DNA of 41,376 bases from Chitinophagales bacterium (GCA_025455685.1 JALOMB010000004.1:1-41376), one strand, 5' to 3'. Positions 8,110 through 18,029 are shown, numbered from the stretch's first letter. Numbers and translations are program-made. The notes: generated by a model from the letters alone, not told the origin.

Positions 8110-9927
8110 ATGTCTGAATTTTCTGACTCTTACTCCGCTTCCCATATTAATCAAGGCCTTGTCTTGAGATTTTTACCGTATTTCAAAGGATATTGGAGTC
8201 GCTTAGCCTTGGCTATGTTTTTTTTGGCCTTAGTAATTTATTTAAGAAGTGTGGAACCGCTTGTTTTTCAGTATTTTGTCGATTACTTAGCGCATTTTAA
8301 CAAAACTACGGAACATTATATAGGGAATTTGATGAGAAAATTCATCGATTTGACTTCAACTGACGTAATGAAGATAGCCTTTCATTTTGGCATTTTTTAT
8401 GTAGTAGCGACTTTGGTGCGTGTATCGAGTGCGGCTATATATAGATATCTGATTTATGAAGTGATAGAAATGGTCTTATATCGTTTTAGAGTACATGTAT
8501 TTAGTCATTTTCAGTGGGCTGATATGTCGAGTTATATTCAGATTACCAAAGGAGAGATGATTCAGCGGTTATCAGGTGATTTTGAAACGCTAAGACAGGC
8601 CTTGTCAAATCATATCATGGAATCCCTTTCGAATTCATTACTTTTATTTATCGTCATTTTTTCTATTTATGGCAACTATCCTTTTTTGGCTTGGATTAGT
8701 TTGGCTTGGGTTGTTTTACTGTTTGCTATTAGTTTTGTATTCTTCATTTATGAAGCCAAAGTATGGGAATATCACGAAATCCAATCAGATAAACTCGTGC
8801 AAATAGTTCAAGAGTATATTCAAAATATCAAAACGGTATTCATCTTTAATTATATTTCGCAAGCTTTTGAGAAATTTAATCATCAAAACCAAGCAAAATA
8901 TAGCGCTGGATTAAGTCAAAACAAACTTCATTCGATTTATTGGCCTTTGACCGATTTTCTTATACTCACAATGCAGCTATCAGCCGTAATAATATCGGTA
9001 TATGGCTATTTTCATGGAGCGATTTCTTTAGGACAGCTTTTGGCGAATTATTCTTTGGTAGCTATGGTGAGTTGGCCTATTAGAAGTCTAGGCAGGAGTC
9101 TATCTCAGCTAGGTATGGCCAAAATCGCGCTAAAAAGATTATTTGAAATACTCGATCTACCTAAAGAAGATATGAATAGTGAGGGTTTTGCTTTCGAAAA
9201 CGGAGCAATAGAAGTTCGTGATTTGAGCTTTCAATATAATAAGACCAAAGTACTAGAAAAACTCAATTTTCATTTGCCACAAGGCAAGCGTATGGCTATA
9301 ATTGGCCGATTTTCTTCAGGAAAGACCACATTGACTAAGCTAATGCTAGGTTTGTATCCAATATCAGAAGGGGAGATTCGAATAGGAAATCACGCTATTT
9401 CTCAAATCAACAAAATATCACTTCGCGCTCATATCGCTTTAATGATGCAGCAATCCGTGCTTTTTCATATGAGTATTCGAGATAATTTAAGTTACGCTTC
9501 AAAAGAGACTCAAATAGAAAGCATGCAACAGGCCTTGGAAATGGCACGTTTGGATTTAAGTCCCTTTGAGCAGCAATGGGATACGATAGTAGGTGAACGC
9601 GGCGTAACGCTTTCGGGTGGTCAACGTCAAAGAATGAATATCGCTCGAGGATTGCTTCAAAATTCATCTATTTTAATTTTAGATGATGTTAGCTCAGCCT
9701 TAGATAGTCATACGGAGCAGGAGGTTATGGAAAATTTATTGACTCAATTTCCTAACAAAACTATGTTAGTGATTAGCAACAGATTAACGACTTTGGATTA
9801 TGTAGATTATGTTTTGGTATTGACTCAAAACGGTACACAAGAGTTTTTTGGCTCTGTGTCAGATGCCAAAGAACATAGTACTTATCTACAAAACTTAATT
9901 CAGGTATATGATAATTCAATTCAATGA
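8110..9927 (+). CDS. ABC exporter half-transporter with degenerate catalytic site
   Basis: 605 residues: an N-terminal type I exporter membrane domain (~1-340, six predicted helices) and a C-terminal ATPase domain. Walker A is GRFSSGKTT and the signature is a perfect LSGGQRQR. Walker B reads ILILDDVSSALD, with Asp where the catalytic Glu belongs, and the switch-loop His is replaced by Asn (VISNRLTT). This subunit can therefore donate a good signature motif but should not hydrolyse ATP at its own Walker site. The downstream partner has the opposite defect. The stop overlaps the partner's ATG by 4 nt. The substrate is unknown; multidrug, lipid and peptide exporters share this layout. Confidence 0.9.
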   Translation: MSEFSDSYSASHINQGLVLRFLPYFKGYWSRLALAMFFLALVIYLRSVEPLVFQYFVDYLAHFNKTTEHYIGNLMRKFIDLTSTDVMKIAFHFGIFYVVATLVRVSSAAIYRYLIYEVIEMVLYRFRVHVFSHFQWADMSSYIQITKGEMIQRLSGDFETLRQALSNHIMESLSNSLLLFIVIFSIYGNYPFLAWISLAWVVLLFAISFVFFIYEAKVWEYHEIQSDKLVQIVQEYIQNIKTVFIFNYISQAFEKFNHQNQAKYSAGLSQNKLHSIYWPLTDFLILTMQLSAVIISVYGYFHGAISLGQLLANYSLVAMVSWPIRSLGRSLSQLGMAKIALKRLFEILDLPKEDMNSEGFAFENGAIEVRDLSFQYNKTKVLEKLNFHLPQGKRMAIIGRFSSGKTTLTKLMLGLYPISEGEIRIGNHAISQINKISLRAHIALMMQQSVLFHMSIRDNLSYASKETQIESMQQALEMARLDLSPFEQQWDTIVGERGVTLSGGQRQRMNIARGLLQNSSILILDDVSSALDSHTEQEVMENLLTQFPNKTMLVISNRLTTLDYVDYVLVLTQNGTQEFFGSVSDAKEHSTYLQNLIQVYDNSIQ

Positions 9928-11717
9928 TAAGGATGGAAGAAGAGAAACAACAGTTTGCTCAATATAGTAAGCTTATCCCGAGGATCTATGGTGTAGCTTG
10001 GAGAAATTGTCGTAAGTGGATGATTGTCATGATTTTATCTATTTTAGTAGTAGGCATAATAGAAGCTAGTTTTCCTATTCTCGTCTCCAAAACAATGGAT
10101 TTGCTCAAATCAACTAATATTGAGCCTCAGGAGAGCTTACTGACTTATCTCTATCGCGCTCAAGTCATGCGATATCTACTTTTGTTTATAGGATTGAGTA
10201 TAGCAATGTCTATTTTGGTTTATTTTATGATTATCGGAGCAGGCAGAGTAGTGGAAAAAGTCCTCTTGGTGCTTCGGCGGGATTTATTCCAAAAGCTACT
10301 GCATAGTGATGTGGCCTATCACGACCAAAATTCCTCAGGTTGGCTTATCGCTAGGATTACTTCTGACACGGATAGATTGATAGAATTAGTGAGTTGGGGT
10401 ATGATTCAGTTTTCTTGGAGTGCTATAGTCTTAGTATTTTGTTTGAGCAATATGTTGGTGATATCTTGGAAAATGAGTTTGCTTTTTATACTATTTATAC
10501 CACTATTATTTTTATCGACACAGTTTATTAGACTCAAAGTTTTGAGCTATTCTCGTATCACTAGAAGGCTCAATAGTCAAATGATAGGCACCTTAAACGA
10601 ACACATACACGGCGTAGAGCTCAATAAAGTGCTCTCGACTCAAGATAAAGCCATCGGATTTTATGAAGCAGCAGCCTTGGAATATGCGCAAGTATCTAAG
10701 AAAAATTTGTGGATGAATTCCCTTTATTATCCAACTATTGTAGCGCTTGGCTCAATTAATATCTCTTTTTTAATTTATTTTAGTGCTCAAGGCTATATAG
10801 CGCCTGGCTCTCTCTTTACAGTCGGTTTGCTCAGTAGTTTTTATCTTTATGCGAAATTTATCTATGAACCTATTGTAGAGATCAGTAATTATTTTTCTAG
10901 TATTTATAATAGCATATCGGCATTAGAACGTATTTTTGGGTTGCTTGATCATCCGATACAAGTCAAAAGTGTCTCAGAATATAGTGGACCAATTCAATTT
11001 CAAGGTAAAATAGATTTTCATCAAGTAAATTTTGGATATAGTACGACGAATTTACTCTATCGCGATTTAAGTCAAACTATTTTACCAAATCGAAAAATCG
11101 CTTTAGTTGGACCTACAGGTGGCGGTAAATCAACTATTGCGCAGATGTTAAATCGTAATTATGAGCCTCAATCTGGCAAGATAACTCTAGACGATATTGA
11201 TATTCAAGCAATTCCATTGGATATTCTCAGAAGAAATATCGGCAACGTGTTACAATTTTCACAGCTTTTTGAAGGGACATTGGCAGAAAATTTAGTCATG
11301 TTTAGCTCCCGAGAATATTCGAGAAGTGAACTAGTAGCTTCCTTAGAATATTTAGGTGCTCAAGATTTGATTTCGAGACTAGATGAGCAGATTTCTAGTG
11401 ATATGAAAGGTCTCTCTCAAGGGGAAATACAGTATTTCGCTATTGTCAGGTTATATTTTTATCAAGCTTCTATTCTAATCTTAGACGAAGCTACTTCTTC
11501 TATTGACCCCATTTCTGAAATAAAAATTCAAGAAATACTTCAAAAAATCTTACAAGATAAGACTGCTATCATTATCGCGCATAGACTCTCAACGATTAGA
11601 CAATGTGATGAGATATGGTATATCGAAAACGGAGCTATTCAAGAAAAAGGAGACCATCAAAGTTTGCTAAAAAAACAAGGCAAGTACTTCGATTTGATTC
11701 AAGCATCTAAGCGTTAA
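9924..11717 (+). CDS. ABC exporter half-transporter with intact Walker motifs and degenerate signature
   Basis: 597 residues with a membrane domain (~1-340) and an ATPase domain. Walker A GPTGGGKST, Walker B ILILDEATSSID with catalytic Glu, and the His switch IIAHRLST are all consensus. The signature is degenerate, LSQGEIQYF instead of LSGGQ. In a heterodimer with the upstream subunit, one composite site is fully consensus (these Walker motifs plus the partner's LSGGQ) and the other is degenerate in every element, as in TM287/288, BmrCD or TAP. An alternative start (ATG 9933) would shorten it by three residues. There is no linked accessory gene to hint at a substrate. Confidence 0.9.
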   Translation: MIRMEEEKQQFAQYSKLIPRIYGVAWRNCRKWMIVMILSILVVGIIEASFPILVSKTMDLLKSTNIEPQESLLTYLYRAQVMRYLLLFIGLSIAMSILVYFMIIGAGRVVEKVLLVLRRDLFQKLLHSDVAYHDQNSSGWLIARITSDTDRLIELVSWGMIQFSWSAIVLVFCLSNMLVISWKMSLLFILFIPLLFLSTQFIRLKVLSYSRITRRLNSQMIGTLNEHIHGVELNKVLSTQDKAIGFYEAAALEYAQVSKKNLWMNSLYYPTIVALGSINISFLIYFSAQGYIAPGSLFTVGLLSSFYLYAKFIYEPIVEISNYFSSIYNSISALERIFGLLDHPIQVKSVSEYSGPIQFQGKIDFHQVNFGYSTTNLLYRDLSQTILPNRKIALVGPTGGGKSTIAQMLNRNYEPQSGKITLDDIDIQAIPLDILRRNIGNVLQFSQLFEGTLAENLVMFSSREYSRSELVASLEYLGAQDLISRLDEQISSDMKGLSQGEIQYFAIVRLYFYQASILILDEATSSIDPISEIKIQEILQKILQDKTAIIIAHRLSTIRQCDEIWYIENGAIQEKGDHQSLLKKQGKYFDLIQASKR

Positions 11718-11769
11718 ACATAAAAACTGGATAGAAAACGAAAAAATATCAGAAATAAAAAAAAAAGGC

Positions 11770-11777
11770 TATTTTTG
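11770..11777 (+). promoter_or_regulatory. -7 promoter box for lepA
   Basis: TATTTTTG fits TAnnTTTG and is 9 nt before the lepA ATG, implying a very short leader. No TTG is found at the expected distance. Confidence 0.45.
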
Positions 11778-11786
11778 TGCTAATTT

Positions 11787-13583
11787 ATGAAAAACATTAG
11801 AAACTTCTGTATCATTGCTCATATTGACCACGGTAAAAGTACTTTGGCTGATAGATTACTAGAGCATACGAATACGATAACTGATAGAGAACGTCAAGAC
11901 CAGTTGCTCGATGACATGGATTTAGAGCGAGAGCGAGGCATTACGATTAAATCTCATGCGATTCAAATGGATTATTTTTTTGAAGGGCAGCCTTATATCC
12001 TCAATCTCATCGATACACCAGGACACGTGGATTTTTCTTATGAAGTTTCCCGTTCAATTGCTTCCTGTGAAGGCGCTTTGCTTTTGGTTGATGCGACGCA
12101 AGGTATTCAAGCACAAACTATATCAAATCTATATTTGGCAATGGATAATGATTTAGAAATTATTCCCGTAGTCAATAAAGTAGATATGGAAGGTGCCATG
12201 ATAGAAGAGGTAAAAGACCAAATCATCGATTTACTCGGCTGTGCTCACGAAGATATTTTAGAGGCAAGCGGTAAGACAGGCATAGGGATAGAGAATTTAT
12301 TGCATCATATTATTCGCAGAATTCCTGCTCCTAAATCACATGATGACCAGCCTTTTCGTGCAATGATTTTTGACTCTGTTTTCAATCCTTTTCGTGGAGT
12401 CATTGCTTATTTTCGAATCTTCGATGGACAAATCAAAAAAGGTCAAAAAATCAAACTTTTTAGCACTCAAAAAGAATATAATGCCGATGAAATAGGCATT
12501 CTTAAACTAAAACCACTTGAAAAACAAGAACTCAAAAGTGGCGATGTCGGTTACATAATTACAGGCGTAAAGCAAGCAAAAGAAATCAAAGTTGGCGATA
12601 CTATTATCGCTTCAGAAAATCCTTCTTTAGAGCCTCTTAAAGGGTTTGAAGATGTCAAACCAATGGTTTTTGCAGGTATTTATCCTATTGATTCTGATGA
12701 CTACGAAGATTTACGTGATAGTTTAGAAAAACTTCACTTAAATGATGCAAGTTTGGTTTTCGAGCCAGAAACTTCTATTGCATTAGGTTTTGGATTTAGA
12801 TGTGGCTTTTTGGGCTTATTGCATTTGGAGATTATCTCTGAGCGATTAGAAAGAGAATTCGATCAAAGTATCATCGTTACGGTACCTCAAGTGAGTTATC
12901 ATTGTTATCTCAATAAAGATCCAAATAAAAAACTAGAATTACACAATCCATCTGATTTGCCTGATATTACTACGATTAACCGTTTAGAAGAACCTTGGAT
13001 CAAAGCGCAAATCATCACGAAGCCAGATTATATAGGCACGCTAATCGGTTTATGTATGGAAAAGCGCGGCATTTTGCTCAATCAAGTTTATCTTACGACA
13101 AGTAGAGTAGAGCTTACTTTTGAGTTACCATTGGCGGAAATTGTGTTTGATTTTTATGATAAATTAAAATCAATTTCTAAGGGATATGCTTCTTTTGATT
13201 ATCATATTATAGGTTATAGGCAAGGCGATTTAGTCAAAATGGACATCAAGCTCAATGCTGAAAATGTCGATGCTTTATCCGCTATGATTCATCGAGATAA
13301 GGCTTATGAATTTGGGCGTAAACTATGTGAAAAGCTCAAAGAACTCATTCCTAAACAACAGTTTGTGATCGCTATTCAAGCCGCTATTGGTATGAAAATC
13401 ATAGCTCGAGAGACAATTTCAGCCATGCGAAAAGACGTTACAGCGAAGTGCTATGGTGGTGATATTTCTCGAAAAAGAAAATTATTAGAAAAACAGAAAA
13501 AAGGCAAGAAAAAAATGCGACAGTTTGGCAAGGTTGAAGTACCTCAAGAAGCATTTTTAGCCGTTTTAAAATTAAATGATTAA
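11787..13583 (+). CDS. lepA: Elongation factor 4 (LepA GTPase)
   Basis: 598 residues, the normal length. This ribosome-bound translational GTPase is linked to back-translocation, stress tolerance and ribosome assembly. GTPase motifs are G1 AHIDHGKST (residues 10-18), G2 RERGITIK, G3 DTPGH and G4 NKVD. The LepA-specific C-terminal domain is present, with [19 protein letters not shown] near the end and a final [10 protein letters not shown]. The start ATG sits 9 nt after a -7 box. The next gene, frr, begins 20 nt downstream, so two translation factors sit together and are probably co-transcribed. Confidence 0.97.
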   Translation: MKNIRNFCIIAHIDHGKSTLADRLLEHTNTITDRERQDQLLDDMDLERERGITIKSHAIQMDYFFEGQPYILNLIDTPGHVDFSYEVSRSIASCEGALLLVDATQGIQAQTISNLYLAMDNDLEIIPVVNKVDMEGAMIEEVKDQIIDLLGCAHEDILEASGKTGIGIENLLHHIIRRIPAPKSHDDQPFRAMIFDSVFNPFRGVIAYFRIFDGQIKKGQKIKLFSTQKEYNADEIGILKLKPLEKQELKSGDVGYIITGVKQAKEIKVGDTIIASENPSLEPLKGFEDVKPMVFAGIYPIDSDDYEDLRDSLEKLHLNDASLVFEPETSIALGFGFRCGFLGLLHLEIISERLEREFDQSIIVTVPQVSYHCYLNKDPNKKLELHNPSDLPDITTINRLEEPWIKAQIITKPDYIGTLIGLCMEKRGILLNQVYLTTSRVELTFELPLAEIVFDFYDKLKSISKGYASFDYHIIGYRQGDLVKMDIKLNAENVDALSAMIHRDKAYEFGRKLCEKLKELIPKQQFVIAIQAAIGMKIIARETISAMRKDVTAKCYGGDISRKRKLLEKQKKGKKKMRQFGKVEVPQEAFLAVLKLND

Positions 13584-13603
13584 TTTTTTTAAAACTCAAA
13601 AAC

Positions 13604-14167
13604 ATGAATGATTTGAAAGCTATAGTGGAGGCGACCAAAGAAAAATTTAGCAAATCTATTGATTTTCTAGAATCTGAACTCCTGAAAATTAGAGCAGGCA
13701 AAGCAAACCCTGCAATGCTCAATGGAATTCAAGTAGATAGCTATGGGGCTATGAGTCCTTTGTCAGCTGTTTGTAGTATTACGACCCCTGACCCTAGGAC
13801 CCTCGTACTTCAGCCTTGGGATAAATCGCAAATCTCAGCAATTAACAGAGCGATCATAAATGCAAATATTGGATTAAATCCTCAAGATGATGGACAAGTG
13901 ATTAGAATAAATATACCACCTTTGACTGAAGAAAGACGAAAAGATCTCGTCAAACAAAGTAAACAAGAAGGTGAAAAAATCAAAGTGGCTATTAGAAATC
14001 ATCGCAGAGATGGTATCGAAAGCCTCAAAAAACACAAGTCCGACGAAGGGGTATCTGAAGATTTGCTCAAATCAATGGAAGATAAAATCCAAAAGCTCAC
14101 CGATGAGTTTATCGCCAAAGTCGATCAAGTCCTATCAGGAAAAGAAAAAGAAATCTTATCTATTTAA
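13604..14167 (+). CDS. frr: Ribosome recycling factor
   Basis: 187 residues. It splits post-termination ribosomes together with EF-G. The family features are clear: an N-terminal helix with KIRAGKANPAML (RAGRA-type motif), the beta domain with SITTPDPRTLVLQPWD, then NIPPLTEERRKDLVK and a C-terminal helix. In many Bacteroidota frr follows pyrH; here it follows lepA. The Skp-like gene starts 9 nt after the stop. Confidence 0.97.
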   Translation: MNDLKAIVEATKEKFSKSIDFLESELLKIRAGKANPAMLNGIQVDSYGAMSPLSAVCSITTPDPRTLVLQPWDKSQISAINRAIINANIGLNPQDDGQVIRINIPPLTEERRKDLVKQSKQEGEKIKVAIRNHRRDGIESLKKHKSDEGVSEDLLKSMEDKIQKLTDEFIAKVDQVLSGKEKEILSI

Positions 14168-14176
14168 ATAATTACT

Positions 14177-14761
14177 ATGAAACTAACCCTTAATCATTAC
14201 TTGAATTTTTTAGCTTTATTTCTTATCGCTATTCTTTTTCTACTCTATCTTAAGTCATCTAAATCTTCTTCAGTAGCTGTAACTAGTGATGCTTCTCAAG
14301 CTAAGCTTGGTACTCGTGTAGCTTATGTAAACTCAGATTCACTCTATGCAAACTATAGTAAGTTTAAAAATCTAGAAAAAGATTTAGAATCATCTGGTCA
14401 GTCTGCTCAGCAAAATTTGCAAAAAAAAATGCAAGGTCTTCAAGCTCAATATGAAAGTTTAGTTAAAAAAGCACAATCAGGTCAAATTACACCGCAGCAA
14501 GCTCAAGCTGAAGAGCAAGCCTTAATGAAGAAAAAACAACAGCTAGATGCAGAAAGTCAGCAGATGATTGGCACAGTGCAAGAAAAAAGCCAAAAAGCCG
14601 CTCAAGAAATCAAAGCAGAGTTGTTTGACTATTTCCAAAAAAACAAATCAAAATACAATTGTGATTTAGTGATATCTTATCAATCTAATGGTAATTTATT
14701 GTATTTTGATACGACTCAGGATATCACTAAAAAAGTTTTGGAAGATTTAAACCAAAAATAA
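14177..14761 (+). CDS. OmpH/Skp-family periplasmic chaperone-like protein
   Basis: 194 residues. An N-terminal hydrophobic segment (~8-25) serves as signal or membrane anchor. The mature part opens with TRVAYVNSDSLYANY, the strand that starts the Skp core, then a long Gln/Lys/Ala-rich coiled coil (~62-165), then CDLVISYQSNGNLLYFDTTQDIT, the returning strand and the Asp-Ile-Thr segment typical of OmpH proteins. Skp trimers hold unfolded outer-membrane proteins in the periplasm. There is no clear cleavage motif, so it may remain membrane-anchored. The following membrane-protein gene starts at the base after its stop codon. Confidence 0.82.
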   Translation: MKLTLNHYLNFLALFLIAILFLLYLKSSKSSSVAVTSDASQAKLGTRVAYVNSDSLYANYSKFKNLEKDLESSGQSAQQNLQKKMQGLQAQYESLVKKAQSGQITPQQAQAEEQALMKKKQQLDAESQQMIGTVQEKSQKAAQEIKAELFDYFQKNKSKYNCDLVISYQSNGNLLYFDTTQDITKKVLEDLNQK

Positions 14762-15718
14762 GTGTATAAATTTATTCGCAATAATGAGTTGATAAGTTTT
14801 TTGCTCAGCTTGGCATTGCTTATTTATTTGAGTTTTAGTTTTTTTAGAGATCAAATTCCAACTCAGATTGATAGGGATTATTTTTTTAATTTTCTGGAGT
14901 ATAGATATATACTTGGAGTAGTTTTTGCTCTAGGAATTATCTATGTATGTTATTTTTTGATAAGTTTTGCGGTACAGATTAAAATTGCTAAATCGTTTGA
15001 TTTCTTTACACTTTTTCTCTTTCTTTGTTTTGTATCTATTTTGTCTCATTATCTCAATTTGAGTATGAGTTTCTTCATTTTGTTTTTTGTTGTTTATCTA
15101 ATGCGCACTAATATATTGATACTTTATAGTGCTACGCCTAATGAAGTAAGTCTTTTTAGCTTGGGGTTTATGGTAGGACTTTATTTGCTTTTTGACTTAT
15201 CGGTAATCTATTATATTCCTGTATTTTTTATTGTTTTATCTAAGTTTGTCATTCATAAAGTAAAAGTATTTTTTTCTTTATTCTTTGGGGTTTTGACACC
15301 TATTTATTTACTATTTTCGCTAGTTTATTTATTTGACATTCCCTTTGATTTTGAAGAAATTCAAGAAAGCGTATTTTTTCATCTTAACACACATGTTTGG
15401 CAATTGAAAATTGTTTTTTCATTGATTTCTTTAATTTTTTTAGTTGTCCTACAGAATCGTATGCAATATTTTAATATTAAAGAAAGAAATATTTTTTCGT
15501 TAATTGCTTCGATTTTATTGGTCAATGTGTTCATCAATTTTTTAGGCTTTTATCCACAGAGAACTTATATTATTATTTTAGCCATGATTTTGTCAATTTA
15601 TCTCAAACTGTATTTTGAATTCTTAAAAAAAGAAACATTAATATCTAAATTTATATTAATATCTATATTTTTAATCACTTTTTATCATTTATTGTTACCC
15701 AAAAATATTAACTTATGA
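14762..15718 (+). CDS. Polytopic membrane protein (DUF6427-like)
   Basis: 318 residues, very rich in Phe, Leu and Ile, with about nine predicted membrane helices spread over the whole length. The GTG start at 14762 follows the preceding stop codon directly, and no better upstream start exists. I see no catalytic motif. Length, gene position and the opening FIRNNE/LISFLLSLALLIYLSFSF-type segment remind me of the Bacteroidota DUF6427 family, but this is from memory and not certain. The stop overlaps the start of the CoA-transferase gene. Function unknown. Confidence 0.7.
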   Translation: MYKFIRNNELISFLLSLALLIYLSFSFFRDQIPTQIDRDYFFNFLEYRYILGVVFALGIIYVCYFLISFAVQIKIAKSFDFFTLFLFLCFVSILSHYLNLSMSFFILFFVVYLMRTNILILYSATPNEVSLFSLGFMVGLYLLFDLSVIYYIPVFFIVLSKFVIHKVKVFFSLFFGVLTPIYLLFSLVYLFDIPFDFEEIQESVFFHLNTHVWQLKIVFSLISLIFLVVLQNRMQYFNIKERNIFSLIASILLVNVFINFLGFYPQRTYIIILAMILSIYLKLYFEFLKKETLISKFILISIFLITFYHLLLPKNINL

Positions 15719-16368
15719 TGACTAAGGAACAAATCGCTCAGCGAATAGCACGAGAAATCAAAGACGGCTCGTATGTTAATTTAGGTATTGGAATTCCTAC
15801 TTTAGTAGCTAACTATATTCCCAAAGGGATAGAAGTCGTGTTGCAAAGTGAAAATGGATTACTTGGAATGGGACCTTTCCCTTTTGATGGTCAAGAAGAT
15901 GCAGATTTGATTAATGCAGGCAAACAAACTATTACGACCTTACCGGGCTCTTCCATATTCGACAGTGCTATGAGTTTTGGTATGATTCGTTCGCAGCGTG
16001 TAGATTTGACAATTTTGGGTGCAATGGAAGTTTCAGAGTCAGGTGATATTGCTAATTGGAAGATTCCTGGCAAAATGGTCAAAGGTATGGGTGGAGCAAT
16101 GGATTTGGTCGCTAGTGCACAGAATATCATCGTAGCCATGCAACATACTTCAAAAGATGGAAAAAGCAAATTGCTTCATAAATGCTCATTACCACTCACA
16201 GGTATCGCTTGTGTCAAAAAAGTAGTTTCAGATTTGGGTGTCTTTGCTATAGATACTAGAGGTTTCGTCCTTTTAGAGCGCGCTCCAGGGATATCTGTGG
16301 AGCATATCCAATCAAGTACAGAAGGCAAATTAATCATAGAAGGGGAAATTCCTGAAGTTATTTTTTAA
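15715..16368 (+). CDS. scoB: 3-oxoacid CoA-transferase subunit B
   Basis: 217 residues, the normal size for subunit B. These enzymes move CoA between succinyl-CoA or acetyl-CoA and acetoacetate or other short acids. NLGIGIPTLVANY opens the CoA-binding fold, and SENGLLGMGP contains the active-site Glu (E46) that forms the glutamyl-CoA intermediate. GAMEVSESGDIANWKIPGK and KGMGGAMDLV are further family blocks. Subunit A is normally the immediate upstream neighbour; here the upstream gene is an unrelated membrane protein overlapping by 4 nt, and no A subunit lies anywhere in the window. Confidence 0.92.
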   Translation: MMTKEQIAQRIAREIKDGSYVNLGIGIPTLVANYIPKGIEVVLQSENGLLGMGPFPFDGQEDADLINAGKQTITTLPGSSIFDSAMSFGMIRSQRVDLTILGAMEVSESGDIANWKIPGKMVKGMGGAMDLVASAQNIIVAMQHTSKDGKSKLLHKCSLPLTGIACVKKVVSDLGVFAIDTRGFVLLERAPGISVEHIQSSTEGKLIIEGEIPEVIF

Positions 16369-16428
16369 TTTTTTAGGATTTCGTCTATTTTTTTTTTATC
16401 AAATTTGCTTTTTAAAATAACAATCAAT

Positions 16429-17016
16429 ATGAAAAAATTTATTATATCATTTATTTGCTTTGTGGGATTTTTGTTTGTTACCAATGCTCAGACTGCTACC
16501 TCAGTTGCCTTAACTTCACAGAACACCTCAGTGCAATGGATAGCCAAGAAAATTACCTCAGAGGGTCATGTCGGTAATATTTCTGTTCAAAGTGGTTCCT
16601 TACTCATTGAAAAAAATTCAATTCTATCTGGAGAGGTAGTAATCGATATGAACTCAATCACTTGTACGGATATAAGTGATGCAGAAAAAAATCAATATCT
16701 AATTGAACATTTAAAAAATGAAGATTTCTTTAATGTAGCCCAACATCCTACTGCAATCTTAAAAATAAATTCAGTTAAACCCTCTAAGAAAAAGGGATTT
16801 ATTGTATCAGGAATTCTTACTATCAAAGGTATATCTCAGCAAATTAGCTTTCCTGCAGGTATCGTGATTAAAAATGGAATTGTAATAGCATCAGGAGTAT
16901 TGACCTTCGATAGAACTAAATTTGATGTGACATATGGCTCTACGCTTATTGGTGCTGCCAAAGACAAGGCTATTAAAAATGACGTAGTACTCAAAATTAC
17001 GCTAAACACGAAGTGA
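16429..17016 (+). CDS. YceI-family periplasmic protein
   Basis: 195 residues from the ATG at 16429, chosen because it begins directly with a signal peptide (MKKFIISFICFVGFLFVTNAQ); a TTG at 16405 would add eight residues ahead of it. The mature part has VQWIAKKITSEGHVGNI, an early HVG typical of YceI lipocalins, then GEVVIDMNSITC, LKNEDFFNVAQHPTA and FDRTKFDVTYGS, all standard family blocks. YceI proteins bind isoprenoid or amphipathic molecules in a beta barrel. The stop codon overlaps the GTG of the CcmC-like gene, suggesting coupling with a haem/respiratory function. Confidence 0.9.
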   Translation: MKKFIISFICFVGFLFVTNAQTATSVALTSQNTSVQWIAKKITSEGHVGNISVQSGSLLIEKNSILSGEVVIDMNSITCTDISDAEKNQYLIEHLKNEDFFNVAQHPTAILKINSVKPSKKKGFIVSGILTIKGISQQISFPAGIVIKNGIVIASGVLTFDRTKFDVTYGSTLIGAAKDKAIKNDVVLKITLNTK

Positions 17017-18029
17017 AGTCGACACTTTTCATAGGGAGTTTATTTTTAATTCTAACATCCCTACTTTTTGGATTATTAGTGCCTTTGGATGTACAAATCG
17101 AAAAGTTTGATATAGTATCCAAGGATTCACATCAAATCCAATTGAAACTCTATGTTCCTAGATTAAAGCAAGCAGTAGTTCAGGCTTATAGCTATCATCC
17201 CAAATTCGCTGAATCATCTTTGATTCAAGCAAGTAAAATTGAATTTGCTCAAGATACATTGTATGTTTACATGCCAAATCCAAACCAATTTCTCGGCATG
17301 CGTTCCAAAGAATTTCTTCAGTTTGAAATTGTTTTAGAGGACAAATCTTCTTTGATATATCCAGAATGGCTTTATGTAGATTCAGTATCGGGCTCTAAAG
17401 TTAAGCCGCTGATTCCTTTGCCTGAAGTAAAAAACAAGAAGAAAAATTTTGTTTTCCCTAATCGTGAGCAATTGCGGCAGTCTATTAGAAATTTGTTTTT
17501 TCATGTACCTATGTGGTTTGCCATGATTGCGTTATTAGGATTTAGTTTTTATCATGCTATTCGTTTTTTGGTCACGGGCGATTCAAATCATGATGAACAG
17601 TCTTCAATTGCAGTTTATATAGGCATATTTTTTGGGTTTGTCGGGTTATTCACGGGTATGGTATGGGCAAAATACACTTGGGGAGATTTCTGGCCTAAGG
17701 AAGACGAAAAGCTCAATGGTGCTGCTGTAGGCATGTTTATTTATATGGCGTATATAGTTTTGCGATATTCTATACCGGGAAAAATTAGTTATAAAATATC
17801 TGCTGTTTATAATGTGGTCGCATTTGTATTGTATCTCTTGTTTATTTTCATTTTACCTCGGTTAAATGACTCGCTTCATCCAGGGAATGGAGGAAATCCA
17901 GGCTTTAGTATATATGATAAGACGTTACTAATGAGAATGGTCTTTTATCCAGCTGTTTTAGGTTGGATTGGGTTGGGATTTGCTTATTTGAAGATTTGGC
18001 GTACCTTGTGCTTTAAACCAAAAGAATAA
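17013..18029 (+). CDS. CcmC/CcsA-type cytochrome c biogenesis protein with N-terminal extracytoplasmic region
   Basis: 338 residues, GTG start overlapping the YceI stop by 4 nt. Residues 1-22 form a membrane anchor or signal. Residues ~25-150 are soluble and beta-rich (KLYVPR, VYMPNPNQFLGM) with no motif I recognise. The C-terminal ~180 residues are a CcmC-like haem-handling membrane domain: helices around 168-187 and 200-218, a tryptophan-rich loop GMVWAKYTWGDFW (~215-227), KLNGAAVGMFIYMAY, and then LNDSLHPGNGGNPGF with an exposed His. CcmC presents haem for cytochrome c maturation. No other ccm gene is adjacent. The gene converges on nadK with a 45-nt gap. Confidence 0.78.
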   Translation: MKSTLFIGSLFLILTSLLFGLLVPLDVQIEKFDIVSKDSHQIQLKLYVPRLKQAVVQAYSYHPKFAESSLIQASKIEFAQDTLYVYMPNPNQFLGMRSKEFLQFEIVLEDKSSLIYPEWLYVDSVSGSKVKPLIPLPEVKNKKKNFVFPNREQLRQSIRNLFFHVPMWFAMIALLGFSFYHAIRFLVTGDSNHDEQSSIAVYIGIFFGFVGLFTGMVWAKYTWGDFWPKEDEKLNGAAVGMFIYMAYIVLRYSIPGKISYKISAVYNVVAFVLYLLFIFILPRLNDSLHPGNGGNPGFSIYDKTLLMRMVFYPAVLGWIGLGFAYLKIWRTLCFKPKE

